Notes: generated by a model not told the origin, from the letters alone. Positions 16,447 to 24,856 are shown, counted from the first letter of the stretch. The stretch: 43,897 bases of DNA from Alcanivorax sp. (GCF_002733835.1 NZ_NVWY01000040.1:1-43897); one strand, 5' to 3'. Program-made: numbers and translations.

Positions 16447-18000
16447 TCAGGCGGTTTCGTAATCGTTCTCCTCGAAGTCGGCCATCTGCGCCGCGTACTG
16501 GGTGGCGAACCCGGGGTACATGGTAGCGTTGAAACCGTCTTCGGTGAGATACCAGCTCTTGCAACCGGAATTCCAGTTGGTTTTGGCCAACCGTTTCTGC
16601 ATGGTCTTGTTGTGCTTGCGCTGCACATCCTCTTTCACATCCAGCACCTTCAGGTCTTCCTGCAGAATTTTCTGCACCCCTTTCACGGCATAATCGAGCT
16701 GGGATTCCATATACACCAGCGCGGAATTATGGCCAGGGCCAGAGTTGGGGCCAAAGGTCATGTAGAGGTTCGGATAGCCCGACACATTAATGCTCTTATA
16801 GGCTTGAGCGCCGCCTTGCCATTCATCGCCCAGGACGCGCCCCTTTCGACCCTTCACCGGAAAAGGCGTGCCCGAATGGCTGACATCGAAACCGGTAGCG
16901 AAAACAATACAATCCACCTGATGCTCAATACCTTCCACGGTACGAATGCCTTTTTCACTGAGTCGGGCAATCGGCCAGGTAATCAGCTTGGCGTTATCTT
17001 TCTGCAGCGCCGGGTAGTAATCGTTGGATACCAGCACCCGCTTGCAACCGATGGTGAAGTCCGGCGTCAGCTGACGACGCAGCCAGCGATCTTTCACTTG
17101 CCGGCGCAGATGCAAACGCGCCACGCGTTCAGCCACGCGGGTCAGCGGCGAGTTCCAGATAACGGCCAGCGCCATACTCTCATGGGTCCAGTAGAGCAGG
17201 TTGCGCATGGCTTGCTGGCTGGCTGGCAGTTTCTCGAACAGCTTTTTATTCCACTGCGGCGTGGCAAAATCCGGGCGCGGCATGACCCAGCCCGGGGTGC
17301 GCTGGAACACTTTTAAATGCTTCGCCTGTTTCACCAGCTCGGGGATGATCTGGATGCCACTGGCGCCGGTACCGATGACCGCCACTTTCTTGCCCGCAAA
17401 ATCGTAATCGTGATCCCAGCGGGCACTGTGAATCTTGTGGCCCTTGAAATCTTCGATGCCCGTAATCGCCGGGAAGCTACAATTGGATAGGGGCCCCTGG
17501 GCCATCACCGCAGCACGGCCGGCAAACTTTTCGCCTTTATCGGTGGTCGCGGTCCAGACGCCCTTCTTTTCATCGAAAGACAGGTCTTCCACGTTTTTCT
17601 GGAAACGGATATGTGATTCCAGTTTGAACTCGGCCACCAGGTGATGAATATAACCGAGAATTTCCTCGCTGCCCGAAAAGCTGCGCGACCAGTTGGGGTT
17701 GGGCGCAAACGAATAGGAATACAGATTGGACGGAATATCACAGGCCGCACCGGGATATTGATTGTCGCGCCAGGTACCCCCCACCGCATTACTGCGTTCC
17801 AGAATCGCGAAATCTTCAATGCCGGCCTGTTTGAGACGGATGGCCATTCCCAGGCCGGCAAAACCCGCCCCAACGATCAACACCGATACCGGCTTTACTG
17901 CTGGGCTTTTTTTTGCCGCCGTACGCTTGGCCGAGGCAGAACGCTTACGGGGAGCCGTTTTGCGGGCGGTCTTTTTTGGGGAGGCAGAGGATGTGGTCAT
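16447..18000 (-). CDS. Baeyer-Villiger-type flavin monooxygenase with basic N-terminal tail
   Basis: FAD- and NADPH-dependent class B monooxygenase. Two Rossmann motifs are present: VGAGFAGLG (about residues 43-51) for FAD and IGTGASGIQ (about 208-216) for NADPH. Between them lies the Baeyer-Villiger fingerprint FKGHKIHSARW, matching FxGxxxHxxxW. ATGFD near the C-terminus is also typical. Such enzymes convert ketones to esters or lactones. Unusually, the first 37 residues hold 12 Lys/Arg and no acid, in a histone-H1-like Lys-Ala-Pro-Ser pattern that precedes the fold. The ATG at 18000 has a weak AAGAGA SD 8 bases upstream. It is the last gene of an SDR-diiron-BVMO operon and ends in a terminator. 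Substrate unknown; lipid or hydrocarbon derivatives are likely from context. Confidence 0.92.
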   Translation of the reverse strand: MTTSSASPKKTARKTAPRKRSASAKRTAAKKSPAVKPVSVLIVGAGFAGLGMAIRLKQAGIEDFAILERSNAVGGTWRDNQYPGAACDIPSNLYSYSFAPNPNWSRSFSGSEEILGYIHHLVAEFKLESHIRFQKNVEDLSFDEKKGVWTATTDKGEKFAGRAAVMAQGPLSNCSFPAITGIEDFKGHKIHSARWDHDYDFAGKKVAVIGTGASGIQIIPELVKQAKHLKVFQRTPGWVMPRPDFATPQWNKKLFEKLPASQQAMRNLLYWTHESMALAVIWNSPLTRVAERVARLHLRRQVKDRWLRRQLTPDFTIGCKRVLVSNDYYPALQKDNAKLITWPIARLSEKGIRTVEGIEHQVDCIVFATGFDVSHSGTPFPVKGRKGRVLGDEWQGGAQAYKSINVSGYPNLYMTFGPNSGPGHNSALVYMESQLDYAVKGVQKILQEDLKVLDVKEDVQRKHNKTMQKRLAKTNWNSGCKSWYLTEDGFNATMYPGFATQYAAQMADFEENDYETA

Positions 18001-18073
18001 AACAATATCTCTTCAGCAAACATGAGAGGCTCATCACGCACACCGGGCACCTGATGAGCCGTCATCGGCAACA

Positions 18074-19000
18074 TCAGGCGGTGGGCTGGTAGGTCAGCTC
18101 TTTTACCCAGGAAGGTACAGCAGGCAAAGCCCGGCGCGGGATCAGCCCGGTCAGCTTGACCATGCCATCCACCGGCATGTGGTAAGCACGATTGTTGCGG
18201 TCCACCACAAACTTGGCATGTTGACGGATCACCTGGAACCAGGGATTGCGGCGGCCATCTTCCGTGCGCCCACCAATTTTTTCGAACTTGGCCATGGCCG
18301 CATACAGCCGCTCTTCCGGCAGCCCCATGGTAATAATGTTGTCGCGCATCTTGTTCAACAGAGGCACGTAGGAGGCGATGCCCAGCATCAGGCGCGGGTC
18401 CAGCAGCGGCGCCAGCATTTTGGTGGCACCGATAAAGGTTTTGCCGCGCCCCTGCATCTCCATCACGCTGAAACCGACTCCCAGGTGACGCGATTCATCG
18501 TCATTGATTTTCTCAAAGGCCTGGTGACAAACCGGATCTTTCACTGTTTCCAGCAGGAAGGTGCAAAGGGCGCCATCCAGGGCGATCTCCAGCATCGGCA
18601 CCACGGTGCCCAATACATAGACCGGCATCTCATCGCTATAACGGTCCAGCCATTCGATCACCAACCGCAGGTTGATGTTGGGCTCGGGAATTTCATCGCC
18701 CTCAAGCATGCCCCAGCGCTTCATCAGTGCCATCTCGGCATTGGCATGGCGCTGCTCTTCCGCATGAAAATAAGTATAAATTTCACGCAGAGTATCAGTG
18801 GGAGCTTTCTTGGCCATGGCGGCAAACGCACGGGCACCCACGTGCTCAATCCACATCAGGTCGGCCATGAAATCTTTCAGTTTCGGCCACTGTTCTTCAG
18901 TAATCAGTTCCGCGCCGGGGGCATCCCAGTCGATATCTGACAGAGCCCACTGGGTGGATTTGATTTTGGCCAGCATTTTATCAAGATCGATAGATGCCAT
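18074..19000 (-). CDS. Ferritin-like diiron protein (putative oxygenase or desaturase)
   Basis: A 308-aa helical protein with a complete carboxylate-bridged diiron motif set: Glu in MWIEHVGARAF, then FHAEEQRHANAE (EXXH) about 30 residues later; Glu in MLEIALDGAL, then INDDESRHLGV (EXXH) about 33 residues later. This E-EXXH-E-EXXH pattern defines ferritin-like diiron enzymes such as R2-like oxidases, AurF-type N-oxygenases and acyl desaturases. No transmembrane segment is evident. It sits between the SDR gene (55 bp upstream) and the BVMO gene (73 bp downstream), so an oxidative step in the same pathway is likely. The ATG at 19000 has AGGAG 7 bases upstream. The exact reaction cannot be assigned from sequence. 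Confidence 0.85.
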   Translation of the reverse strand: MASIDLDKMLAKIKSTQWALSDIDWDAPGAELITEEQWPKLKDFMADLMWIEHVGARAFAAMAKKAPTDTLREIYTYFHAEEQRHANAEMALMKRWGMLEGDEIPEPNINLRLVIEWLDRYSDEMPVYVLGTVVPMLEIALDGALCTFLLETVKDPVCHQAFEKINDDESRHLGVGFSVMEMQGRGKTFIGATKMLAPLLDPRLMLGIASYVPLLNKMRDNIITMGLPEERLYAAMAKFEKIGGRTEDGRRNPWFQVIRQHAKFVVDRNNRAYHMPVDGMVKLTGLIPRRALPAVPSWVKELTYQPTA

Positions 19001-19055
19001 GATGCTCTCCTGTTATCGCGATACGATGTTTAAACCGTTTTAACGTGAATGCGTT

Positions 19056-19889
19056 TTATGCTTTTGCAGACGCCAGGCGGCTAAGCAGCCCGGCGCCACG
19101 GGTATACGTGGCGGGCAAATAACGCTTTGCTCGCCAGATCATGCGTGCGTCCAGTTGCGGCAGCACATACAACTGCCCCCGGTCCAGCGCCTTGAGCGTG
19201 GTCAGCGCCACCCCCTCGGCAGAAACGCCCGTGAGTTCCACAATCTTGTTCATTAGCGGCGTCACCCCGGCATCAATTCGCCCGGCAGTGAAAATATTGG
19301 TGTTCACCACCGTGGGGCACAGCACCGTCACGTTAACGCCGGTGCCGGAGGTTTCCGCCGCCAGGGTTTCCGACAAGGCCAGGACCCCGGCCTTGGTTAC
19401 GTTGTAGGGGCCCATCAAGGGAGCGGCCGCAAAACTGGCGGTGGAGGCCACGTTGATAATGCCGCCTCGCCCCTGGGCTTTCAGACGGGGGGCAAAAACG
19501 TGACAACCATGGATCACACCCCACAGGTTGATGCCCATGGTCCAGTGCCAGTCGTCCAGGGAAATATCGCCCACCGGCTTGCCGCCTACCCCCACGCCGG
19601 CATTGTTAATGACCAGATTCACCGGTTCCGGCAATAATGTCTCCGCTTGCTCGGCCAGCGCTTCCACGTCGGCCTGCACGCTGACATCACACTTCACCGC
19701 CCAGGCGCGACCGCCTGTACGGGTAATGCAGTCGGCGGTTTCCTGGGCGGTATCCAGATTGATATCTGCACAGACCACCGCGCTGTTGCGCCGGGCCAGC
19801 TCTTCAGCAAAGGCACGGCCAATGCCGCTGCCCGCCCCGGTCACCACAGCAGAGGCGGCATGGGTTATTTTGTTATTACTAGCGAACAT
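19056..19889 (-). CDS. Short-chain dehydrogenase/reductase (SDR)
   Basis: Classical SDR: cofactor motif TGAGSGIG (about residues 17-24), NNAG (about 93-96), and catalytic Ser in VASTASFAA with YNVTK (Tyr and Lys) further on. Asp in ADINLD after the second strand suggests NAD(H) preference. It interconverts an alcohol and a ketone in the cytoplasm. It is the first gene of the operon with the diiron protein and the BVMO, so it could supply or remove the ketone handled by the BVMO. The ATG at 19889 has GAGG 5 bases upstream. The gene diverges from a TetR regulator across 125 bp containing a palindromic operator. Confidence 0.93.
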   Translation of the reverse strand: MFASNNKITHAASAVVTGAGSGIGRAFAEELARRNSAVVCADINLDTAQETADCITRTGGRAWAVKCDVSVQADVEALAEQAETLLPEPVNLVINNAGVGVGGKPVGDISLDDWHWTMGINLWGVIHGCHVFAPRLKAQGRGGIINVASTASFAAAPLMGPYNVTKAGVLALSETLAAETSGTGVNVTVLCPTVVNTNIFTAGRIDAGVTPLMNKIVELTGVSAEGVALTTLKALDRGQLYVLPQLDARMIWRAKRYLPATYTRGAGLLSRLASAKA

Positions 19890-19952
19890 GGAGCCTCACT
19901 CCCTTGCACCGTTTGCCTTGCCTGCCCCCTGTATCGCAACGCAAGGCTTTAC

Positions 19953-19974
19953 TGTTACATTGCTCGGTGTAACA
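19953..19974. promoter_or_regulatory. Palindromic operator TGTTACA-N8-TGTAACA between SDR operon and tetR
   Basis: A perfect 7-bp inverted repeat with an 8-bp spacer, 22 bp overall, lies in the only space between the divergent SDR operon and the TetR gene. Size and place match TetR-family operators. Promoter-like TTTACT and TAACAA flank or overlap it on the plus strand, so binding would block tetR and probably the SDR operon. Confidence 0.75.
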
Positions 19975-20014
19975 ATAAATCGAATGCTTGTTCGGATTCA
20001 ATTCGGAAATCATC

Positions 20015-20629
20015 ATGGCTCGCAAACCCAAACAACAACGCTCCAAAGCCACCGTCGACGCCATCGTCGAGGCCGCCCTGATTGCCATTGCCCAGCAGGG
20101 CCCTTCTGCCACCACGGCGCGGCAAGTTGCCGACATCGCCGGCATCGGCGTGGGCTCCCTGTATGAATATTTCGAGGACAAGGACGCCATCTTCGAGGCT
20201 GCGGGTGCACGGTTCGTGGACGACACAGTGGCGATGATCAAGCCACTGATTCCAGAGCTGGTGCGGCTGAACATCCGCGATGCGGTGGCCAAGCTTCTAT
20301 TTACCTTTCGGGATTTTCTCGAGGAGAACAACCAGCTTTACCTGAAATGCGCCCGTCACGCCTTCAGTTTGGACATGGTGATCTATCAGGAGCCCATCAA
20401 CCGGGCGTTGATGGATCTGTTCACCCAGTATCTGATGCACCACCCGGACATGCTGCGCCTGCCCAATATCCCCGCGCTGGCCTACTTTTATATCAACGGC
20501 GGGGTTTTTACCGTGGTTCGTCACCTTTCGGAGCAACAGCCGACACAGGGATTCGATGAGCTGGTCACCGTATTTGGCGACATCCTGGCCAGTTACGCGG
20601 AACACAAACTGGGCCTTCCTGAAGCCTGA
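20015..20629 (+). CDS. TetR-family transcriptional regulator
   Basis: The N-terminal helix-turn-helix spans about residues 8-55: KATVDAIVEAALIAIAQQGPSATTARQVADIAGIGVGSLYEYFEDKDAIF, the standard TetR pattern. The C-terminal ligand domain (about 60-204) is helical and ends TVFGDILASYAEHKLGLPEA. At 204 aa it has the usual family length. The ATG at 20015 (MARKPKQQRS) is chosen over a TTG at 19988 because the basic N-terminal arm begins there and GGAAA lies upstream. It is divergent from the SDR-diiron-BVMO operon and probably represses that operon and itself through the palindrome at 19953-19974. The inducer is unknown; a lipid or acyl-CoA is plausible. Confidence 0.93.
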   Translation: MARKPKQQRSKATVDAIVEAALIAIAQQGPSATTARQVADIAGIGVGSLYEYFEDKDAIFEAAGARFVDDTVAMIKPLIPELVRLNIRDAVAKLLFTFRDFLEENNQLYLKCARHAFSLDMVIYQEPINRALMDLFTQYLMHHPDMLRLPNIPALAYFYINGGVFTVVRHLSEQQPTQGFDELVTVFGDILASYAEHKLGLPEA

Positions 20630-20755
20630 CCCGTTTTTCAGTACGCGTTACCGAAGTCCAACCGGGACACCACGTTTCATGCATACACAGCCATAGCGAC
20701 GGCAAGAGACACTAAAAACACAACGCTTGCCGCCAAAATAACAACAGGAGCCAAC

Positions 20756-21244
20756 ATGCAAACGCCCAACCCAGGCACGCCGCCGACCGGCGAATCGCGC
20801 ATCCCCAACCTGGCGGACTGGCGCTTCAACCGCTACCTGACCATGCAGCTGATGCCGCTGTTCTATCTGCTGCTGATTATCGGGGCGCTAGTGGTCGTAG
20901 TGAGCGTCGTCGGCCTGAGCTTCTGGTTCTCCACCCTGGCCGGAATCATCGCGGCGGTGATTGCACCACTGGCGTTTTTAGTGATCGTGGCGGTGATTCG
21001 AGCCGCACTGGAATACCTGATCATGGCCCACCGCATTATGCGTATCATCGAACGAATGGATGCCCTGCCCGGCCAGGTGGCGGACCTGTCCGTGCGCGTG
21101 GACGGCATTACCGATCACGTGGATCTGCTCAATGATCACGTCAACGACATCCATGAAACCCTGATGCATGTGCGCCCCTTCCTGCGCTCGGCCGGCTTGC
21201 CCAGCCGCCTCTTGAATGCCTTCCGGGGCCACCCGGACAAGTAA
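20756..21244 (+). CDS. DUF4282 family inner-membrane protein
   Basis: A 162-aa protein with a soluble N-terminus of about 30 residues and two long hydrophobic helices (about 33-55 and 60-82). A predicted amphipathic helix (ALEYLIMAHRIMRIIERMD) and a heptad-like tail (VADLSVRVDGITDHVDLLNDHVNDIHETL) follow. The layout and the EYLIMAHRIM region match DUF4282. AGGAG lies 6 bases before the ATG. Function unknown. It lies 126 bp downstream of tetR on the same strand with no terminator seen, so read-through is possible. Confidence 0.83.
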   Translation: MQTPNPGTPPTGESRIPNLADWRFNRYLTMQLMPLFYLLLIIGALVVVVSVVGLSFWFSTLAGIIAAVIAPLAFLVIVAVIRAALEYLIMAHRIMRIIERMDALPGQVADLSVRVDGITDHVDLLNDHVNDIHETLMHVRPFLRSAGLPSRLLNAFRGHPDK

Positions 21245-21276
21245 GGCTTATCGCGAATAAGCCGCACTTTGCCAAA

Positions 21277-21460
21277 CGCCCGGCGCAGGATGCCTGACGC
21301 AACCCCCCATAGCCTGAGAGGCTGTCGCTATTGCGATCTCCCCTTTTCAGGAATATTCAGGAAATCATCGGGTACTTGTGCGCAAAGAGCATGGCGGCCA
21401 GGATTTTCAGGTTTTGAATACCCGCGTCTGCCGCCGGGCATTCGGCGTCCAGCGGTGGTC
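21277..21460 (+). repeat. Dispersed intergenic repeat, copy A
   Basis: Fills most of the gene-free stretch 21245-21610. It aligns end to end with 33191-33390 in the same orientation. Shared blocks include GGATGCCTGACGCAA, AGCCTGAGAGGCTGTC with a small hairpin, AGGAATATTCAGGA, ATCGGGTA, and TTTTCAGGTTT followed by GAAT. Identity by eye is roughly two thirds to three quarters with small gaps. No start, SD and reading-frame combination suggests a protein. A 17-base fragment recurs at 42341-42357. Confidence 0.75.
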
Positions 21461-21610
21461 AGGGCTGTCAGGCCTGTGCAATACGTCCATATCCGCGCCC
21501 GGATTGTCGTTCCCGGTACTGACATCGCCGCAGGGATATCGCACTATTGTGCCCCTGAAAGCGCCCCGCCTTTTTCCGGTGGCGCTCACCGTGTGAGTTG
21601 AGGAGTTCCC

Positions 21611-22576
21611 ATGGCCCTACCTGCCTCCCTGCAGAACAGCCTGCAGCTGCCCGTTGTGGCATCACCCATGTTCATTGTTTCCAACCCGGACCTGGTGATT
21701 GCCCAATGCAAAGCCGGCATCGTCGGCTCTTTCCCGGCCCTGAATGCCCGCCCGGCGGAAGAACTGGAAGTGTGGCTCAAACGCATTACCGAAGAATTGG
21801 ATGCCTGGAACCAGGCCAACCCGGACAGCCCTGCCGCCCCGTTCGCGGTGAACCAGATTGTGCACAAATCCAATAACCGGCTGGAGCACGATCTGGAAAT
21901 GTGCGTGAAGTACAAGGTGCCCATCGTGATTACGTCACTGGGCGCCCGGGTGGATGTGAACGAAGCCATCCACAGCTACGGCGGCCTGGTGTTCCACGAC
22001 ATCATCAATAACTTCTTTGCCAAAAAGGCCATCGAAAAAGGCGCTGATGGCCTGATCGCCGTCGCCACCGGCGCAGGCGGCCATGCCGGCACCCTCTCCC
22101 CACTGGCCCTGATCCAGGAAATCCGCGAGTGGTTTGACGGCCCACTGTTGCTGTCCGGCGCCATTGCCACCGGCGATTCCATTCTTGCCGCCCAGGCCAT
22201 GGGGGCCGACCTGGGCTACATCGGCTCCGCCTTCATCGCCACCGATGAAGCCAATGCCGACGAACGCTATAAACAGTCCATCGTAGACGGCAGCGCCAAC
22301 GACATTATCTATTCCAACCTGTTCACCGGGGTGCACGGTAACTACCTGCGCAACTCCATCGAGGCGGCCGGCCTGGACCCGGACAACCTGCCAGAAAGCG
22401 ATCCGTCAAAAATGGATTTCGGCGATGGCAGCTCCAAAGCCTGGAAAGACATCTGGGGCAGTGGCCAAGGTATTGGTGCGGTGAAAAAAGTCGGCCCGGC
22501 CGCCGATCTGATCGCCCGCCTGAAGCAGGAATACTCCGCCGCCCGCCAGCGCATGGAAGGCCTGCCCTGGAAATGA
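21611..22576 (+). CDS. Nitronate monooxygenase (2-nitropropane dioxygenase family)
   Basis: FMN-dependent TIM-barrel enzyme that oxidises alkyl nitronates. Landmarks: LPVVASPMFIVSNPDLVIAQCKAGIVGSFPALNARP at the N-terminus (about residues 13-48), VITSLG, DGLIAVATGAGGHAGTLSPLALIQEIREWFDGPLLLSGAIATG (FMN phosphate and catalytic His region, about 145-190), and GADLGYIGSAFIATDEAN. At 321 aa it is full length. GAGGAG lies 6 bases before the ATG at 21611. It ends in a strong bidirectional terminator shared with almA. A role in detoxifying nitronates, or flavin-dependent oxidation of related compounds, is likely. Confidence 0.93.
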   Translation: MALPASLQNSLQLPVVASPMFIVSNPDLVIAQCKAGIVGSFPALNARPAEELEVWLKRITEELDAWNQANPDSPAAPFAVNQIVHKSNNRLEHDLEMCVKYKVPIVITSLGARVDVNEAIHSYGGLVFHDIINNFFAKKAIEKGADGLIAVATGAGGHAGTLSPLALIQEIREWFDGPLLLSGAIATGDSILAAQAMGADLGYIGSAFIATDEANADERYKQSIVDGSANDIIYSNLFTGVHGNYLRNSIEAAGLDPDNLPESDPSKMDFGDGSSKAWKDIWGSGQGIGAVKKVGPAADLIARLKQEYSAARQRMEGLPWK

Positions 22577-22629
22577 AATAACCGCTGCCTGCCACAAGCC
22601 GCAAAGCAATCAGGTTTGTTCTGGTTGTA

Positions 22630-22672
22630 AATGAAAAAGCCGCGCCCAGATTCTGGACGCGGCTTTTTCATT
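22630..22672. terminator. Bidirectional terminator between NMO and almA genes
   Basis: A 15-bp perfect stem (22630-22644 with 22658-22672) contains AAAAA on one side and TTTTT on the other around a GC core, with a partly paired loop. It lies between convergent genes and can stop transcription from either side. Confidence 0.9.
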
Positions 22673-22715
22673 TACGCTCAATATCAATTCAAGCGCGCTA
22701 TCGCGCGTCGCCTGC

Positions 22716-24224
22716 TCAGCCAGTCACAGAGCCGATCATCGACGCCACCAGCCCTTTCTTTTTGCCCTGCTGGTAATTATCGAACTCCAGAACACCATCA
22801 TCGATGGCGCCGAAACGTAACTTGGGCAAATCGACCATGTAGTTCTGCACTACCATCCACGGCTGCTTGGAGCCCTGGCGCGGCAAACGGTCATTGGCGC
22901 GCTGGATGTAACCGGACTGCATGCCAAGGAAGTTTTCGTCGGTGATGCAGTTCTCCTTGTCACGCGGGATCACCGTCTGGGCACCGGTCTTTTCCATATG
23001 ATTGAGCAGACGGCAGACATACTCACACACCAGGTCCGCTTTCAGGGTCCAGGATGAGTTGGTGTAACCGAACACCAGCGCCATGTTAGGCACATCGCGC
23101 AACATCATGCCTTTGTAGACCAGTGACTCACGCGGTTCCACTGGCTTGCCATCGATGGTGCCTTCTACCCCACCGAGCATCTGAATATTCAGCCCCGTGG
23201 CCGTGATAATGATATCGGCTTCCAGCTCCTTGCCGGATTTAAGCAGAATCCCGGTTTCGGTAAACCGCTCGATGTGATCGGTCACCACTTCGGCCTCACC
23301 CCGGCGCAAGGTCTTGAACAAGTCACCATTGGGCACCGCGCACAAACGCTCATCCCACGGATTGTAGCTGGGGCGGAAATGGGTCATATCCACATCATCA
23401 CCCAGCTGACGCTTGGCGGCAGCCAACAGGGCACGACGAACCAGCTTGGGACGCTGCTTGGACAATTTGAAGATCAGACGCTGAAGGCCGATGTTCCGCG
23501 CCCTCGCCAACCGGTAAACCATCATCTCCGGCAGGAAACGACGCATGCCCACCGAGATCGGGTCCACTTCCGGCACCGTAGCAATATAGGTCGGCGAACG
23601 CTGCAGCATGGTGACCTGGGCGCCCTCTTTGGCCATAGCCGGCACCAGCGTCACAGCGGTAGCGCCGGAACCAATCACCACCACTTTCTTGCCTTTGTAA
23701 TCCAGATTTTCCGGCCAGTGCTGCGGATGCACCACCTGGCCTTTAAAGTCTTTCTCACCGGGGAAATCCGGCTTGTAGCCTTCGTCGTAGTTATAGTAAC
23801 CACTACAGGAGAACAGGAAGTTGGCGGTATAGGTTTCCTGTTCGCCGGTTTTTTCGTTGGTGGTTTCCACCGCCCAATGATTGTCAGCACTGGACCAGTT
23901 CGCCTTGATTACCTTGCGGCCAAAACGGATATGTTTTTTGACGCCGTACTCTTCCGCCGTGTCTTCCACGTACTGGCGAATAGAGTTGCCATCGGCCAGC
24001 ACCTTGGGCTCGGTCCAGGGGCGAAAGCTGTAGCCCAGGGTGAACATGTCGGAATCAGAACGAATGCCCGGGTATTTGAAAAGATCCCAGGTCCCGCCGA
24101 TACGTTCACGGCGTTCGAGAATCGCGTAAGTGCGATTCGGCGCCTTGCGGGTCAAATGGCAAGCGGCACCAATACCGGAAAGGCCGGCGCCAACAATCAG
24201 TACATCAACGTGTTTATTGGACAT
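22716..24224 (-). CDS. almA: AlmA-like long-chain alkane / Baeyer-Villiger flavin monooxygenase
   Basis: 502-aa class B flavin monooxygenase of the AlmA/EthA branch. FAD motif VGAGLSGIGAACHL (about residues 11-24), ERRERIGGTWDLFKYPGIRSDSDMFTLGYSF, fingerprint FKGQVVHPQHW (FxGxxxHxxxW), NADPH motif IGSGATAVTLVPAMA, and LQRSPTYIATVPEVDPIS follow the order known in Acinetobacter AlmA, implicated in growth on very long alkanes. From memory the similarity continues through SYNPWDERLC, NGDLFK, EADIIITATG and SGYIQRA to the C-terminus. The ATG at 24224 has a near-ideal GGAGG SD. It stands alone on its strand; a CATTGA-N6-TCAATG palindrome lies 48 bp upstream. EthA-type ketone oxidation is the alternative assignment. 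Confidence 0.82.
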   Translation of the reverse strand: MSNKHVDVLIVGAGLSGIGAACHLTRKAPNRTYAILERRERIGGTWDLFKYPGIRSDSDMFTLGYSFRPWTEPKVLADGNSIRQYVEDTAEEYGVKKHIRFGRKVIKANWSSADNHWAVETTNEKTGEQETYTANFLFSCSGYYNYDEGYKPDFPGEKDFKGQVVHPQHWPENLDYKGKKVVVIGSGATAVTLVPAMAKEGAQVTMLQRSPTYIATVPEVDPISVGMRRFLPEMMVYRLARARNIGLQRLIFKLSKQRPKLVRRALLAAAKRQLGDDVDMTHFRPSYNPWDERLCAVPNGDLFKTLRRGEAEVVTDHIERFTETGILLKSGKELEADIIITATGLNIQMLGGVEGTIDGKPVEPRESLVYKGMMLRDVPNMALVFGYTNSSWTLKADLVCEYVCRLLNHMEKTGAQTVIPRDKENCITDENFLGMQSGYIQRANDRLPRQGSKQPWMVVQNYMVDLPKLRFGAIDDGVLEFDNYQQGKKKGLVASMIGSVTG

Positions 24225-24271
24225 ATTCTTTACCTCCAGCCATTCAGGCTGCCAGATCCTCGCAGTGCAAA

Positions 24272-24289
24272 CATTGACATTACTCAATG
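24272..24289 (-). promoter_or_regulatory. Inverted repeat upstream of almA, possible operator
   Basis: CATTGA-N6-TCAATG is a perfect 6-bp inverted repeat, 48 bp upstream of the almA ATG, with a further TTCAATGG 8 bp away. Place and size suit a regulator site, but it is a single copy and no regulator gene is adjacent. Confidence 0.4.
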
Positions 24290-24457
24290 GCACGGTTCAA
24301 TGGATGACAGAATAGCCGTACTGGAGGGTATGAGAAAAGGCCAAAACGGGCCGTTAATTGGCTCTGGAGCCCGGAAAAACTGCCGCTACGGACGAAAGCG
24401 AGGCGCAACCGGCATAAACACTGGCGTTAGCCGCTCCGCCAAACAAGGCCACCTTGA

Positions 24458-24856
24458 TCAGTAACGGCCAGCGTTCTGCTCCAGGCAGTCCTGTTTGAAG
24501 GCTTGAATCATGTAACTCTGGGTCCGACGCTGGGTAGCATACTCCGGGTAGGCCCACAGCCGTCGGTCGTTTTCCACCCGACGCGGCTGGTAACTGATGC
24601 CTTTACTGCGCAACAACTTGTCCGTTAGCGCATCGCGCTGATCACTGCCCAGGTTGGCAGCCAACTGGCGAACACAGGACTCATAGCCGGCAATCAAGGC
24701 AAACTGCTCGGCGGAGTAATTGAAATCATCCGCCCGTACTGTTGCAACCAGGCTCAGCAACAACGCCACCCGCCCCAACCAGCAGACCACCCCTTCGCGG
24801 CCTTGCCGCCCTGTCACTCGCCCAGGTTCATTTATCTGCATATCGACATTACTCAT
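24458..24856 (-). CDS. Small exported hypothetical protein (132 aa)
   Basis: Hydrophobic VALLLSLVATVRADD near residues 30-43 looks like a signal peptide cut after the Ala in VRA, but the 20 charged residues before it make an unusually long N-region, so the true start could be later. The mature part is about 90 aa with two Cys (YESCVRQLAANL and KQDCLEQN) that could form a disulfide, and is otherwise Arg/Gln/Tyr-rich. No family is recognised. The ATG at 24856 has no strong SD. It is upstream of almA on the same strand, separated by 233 bp. Confidence 0.6.
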   Translation of the reverse strand: MSNVDMQINEPGRVTGRQGREGVVCWLGRVALLLSLVATVRADDFNYSAEQFALIAGYESCVRQLAANLGSDQRDALTDKLLRSKGISYQPRRVENDRRLWAYPEYATQRRTQSYMIQAFKQDCLEQNAGRY

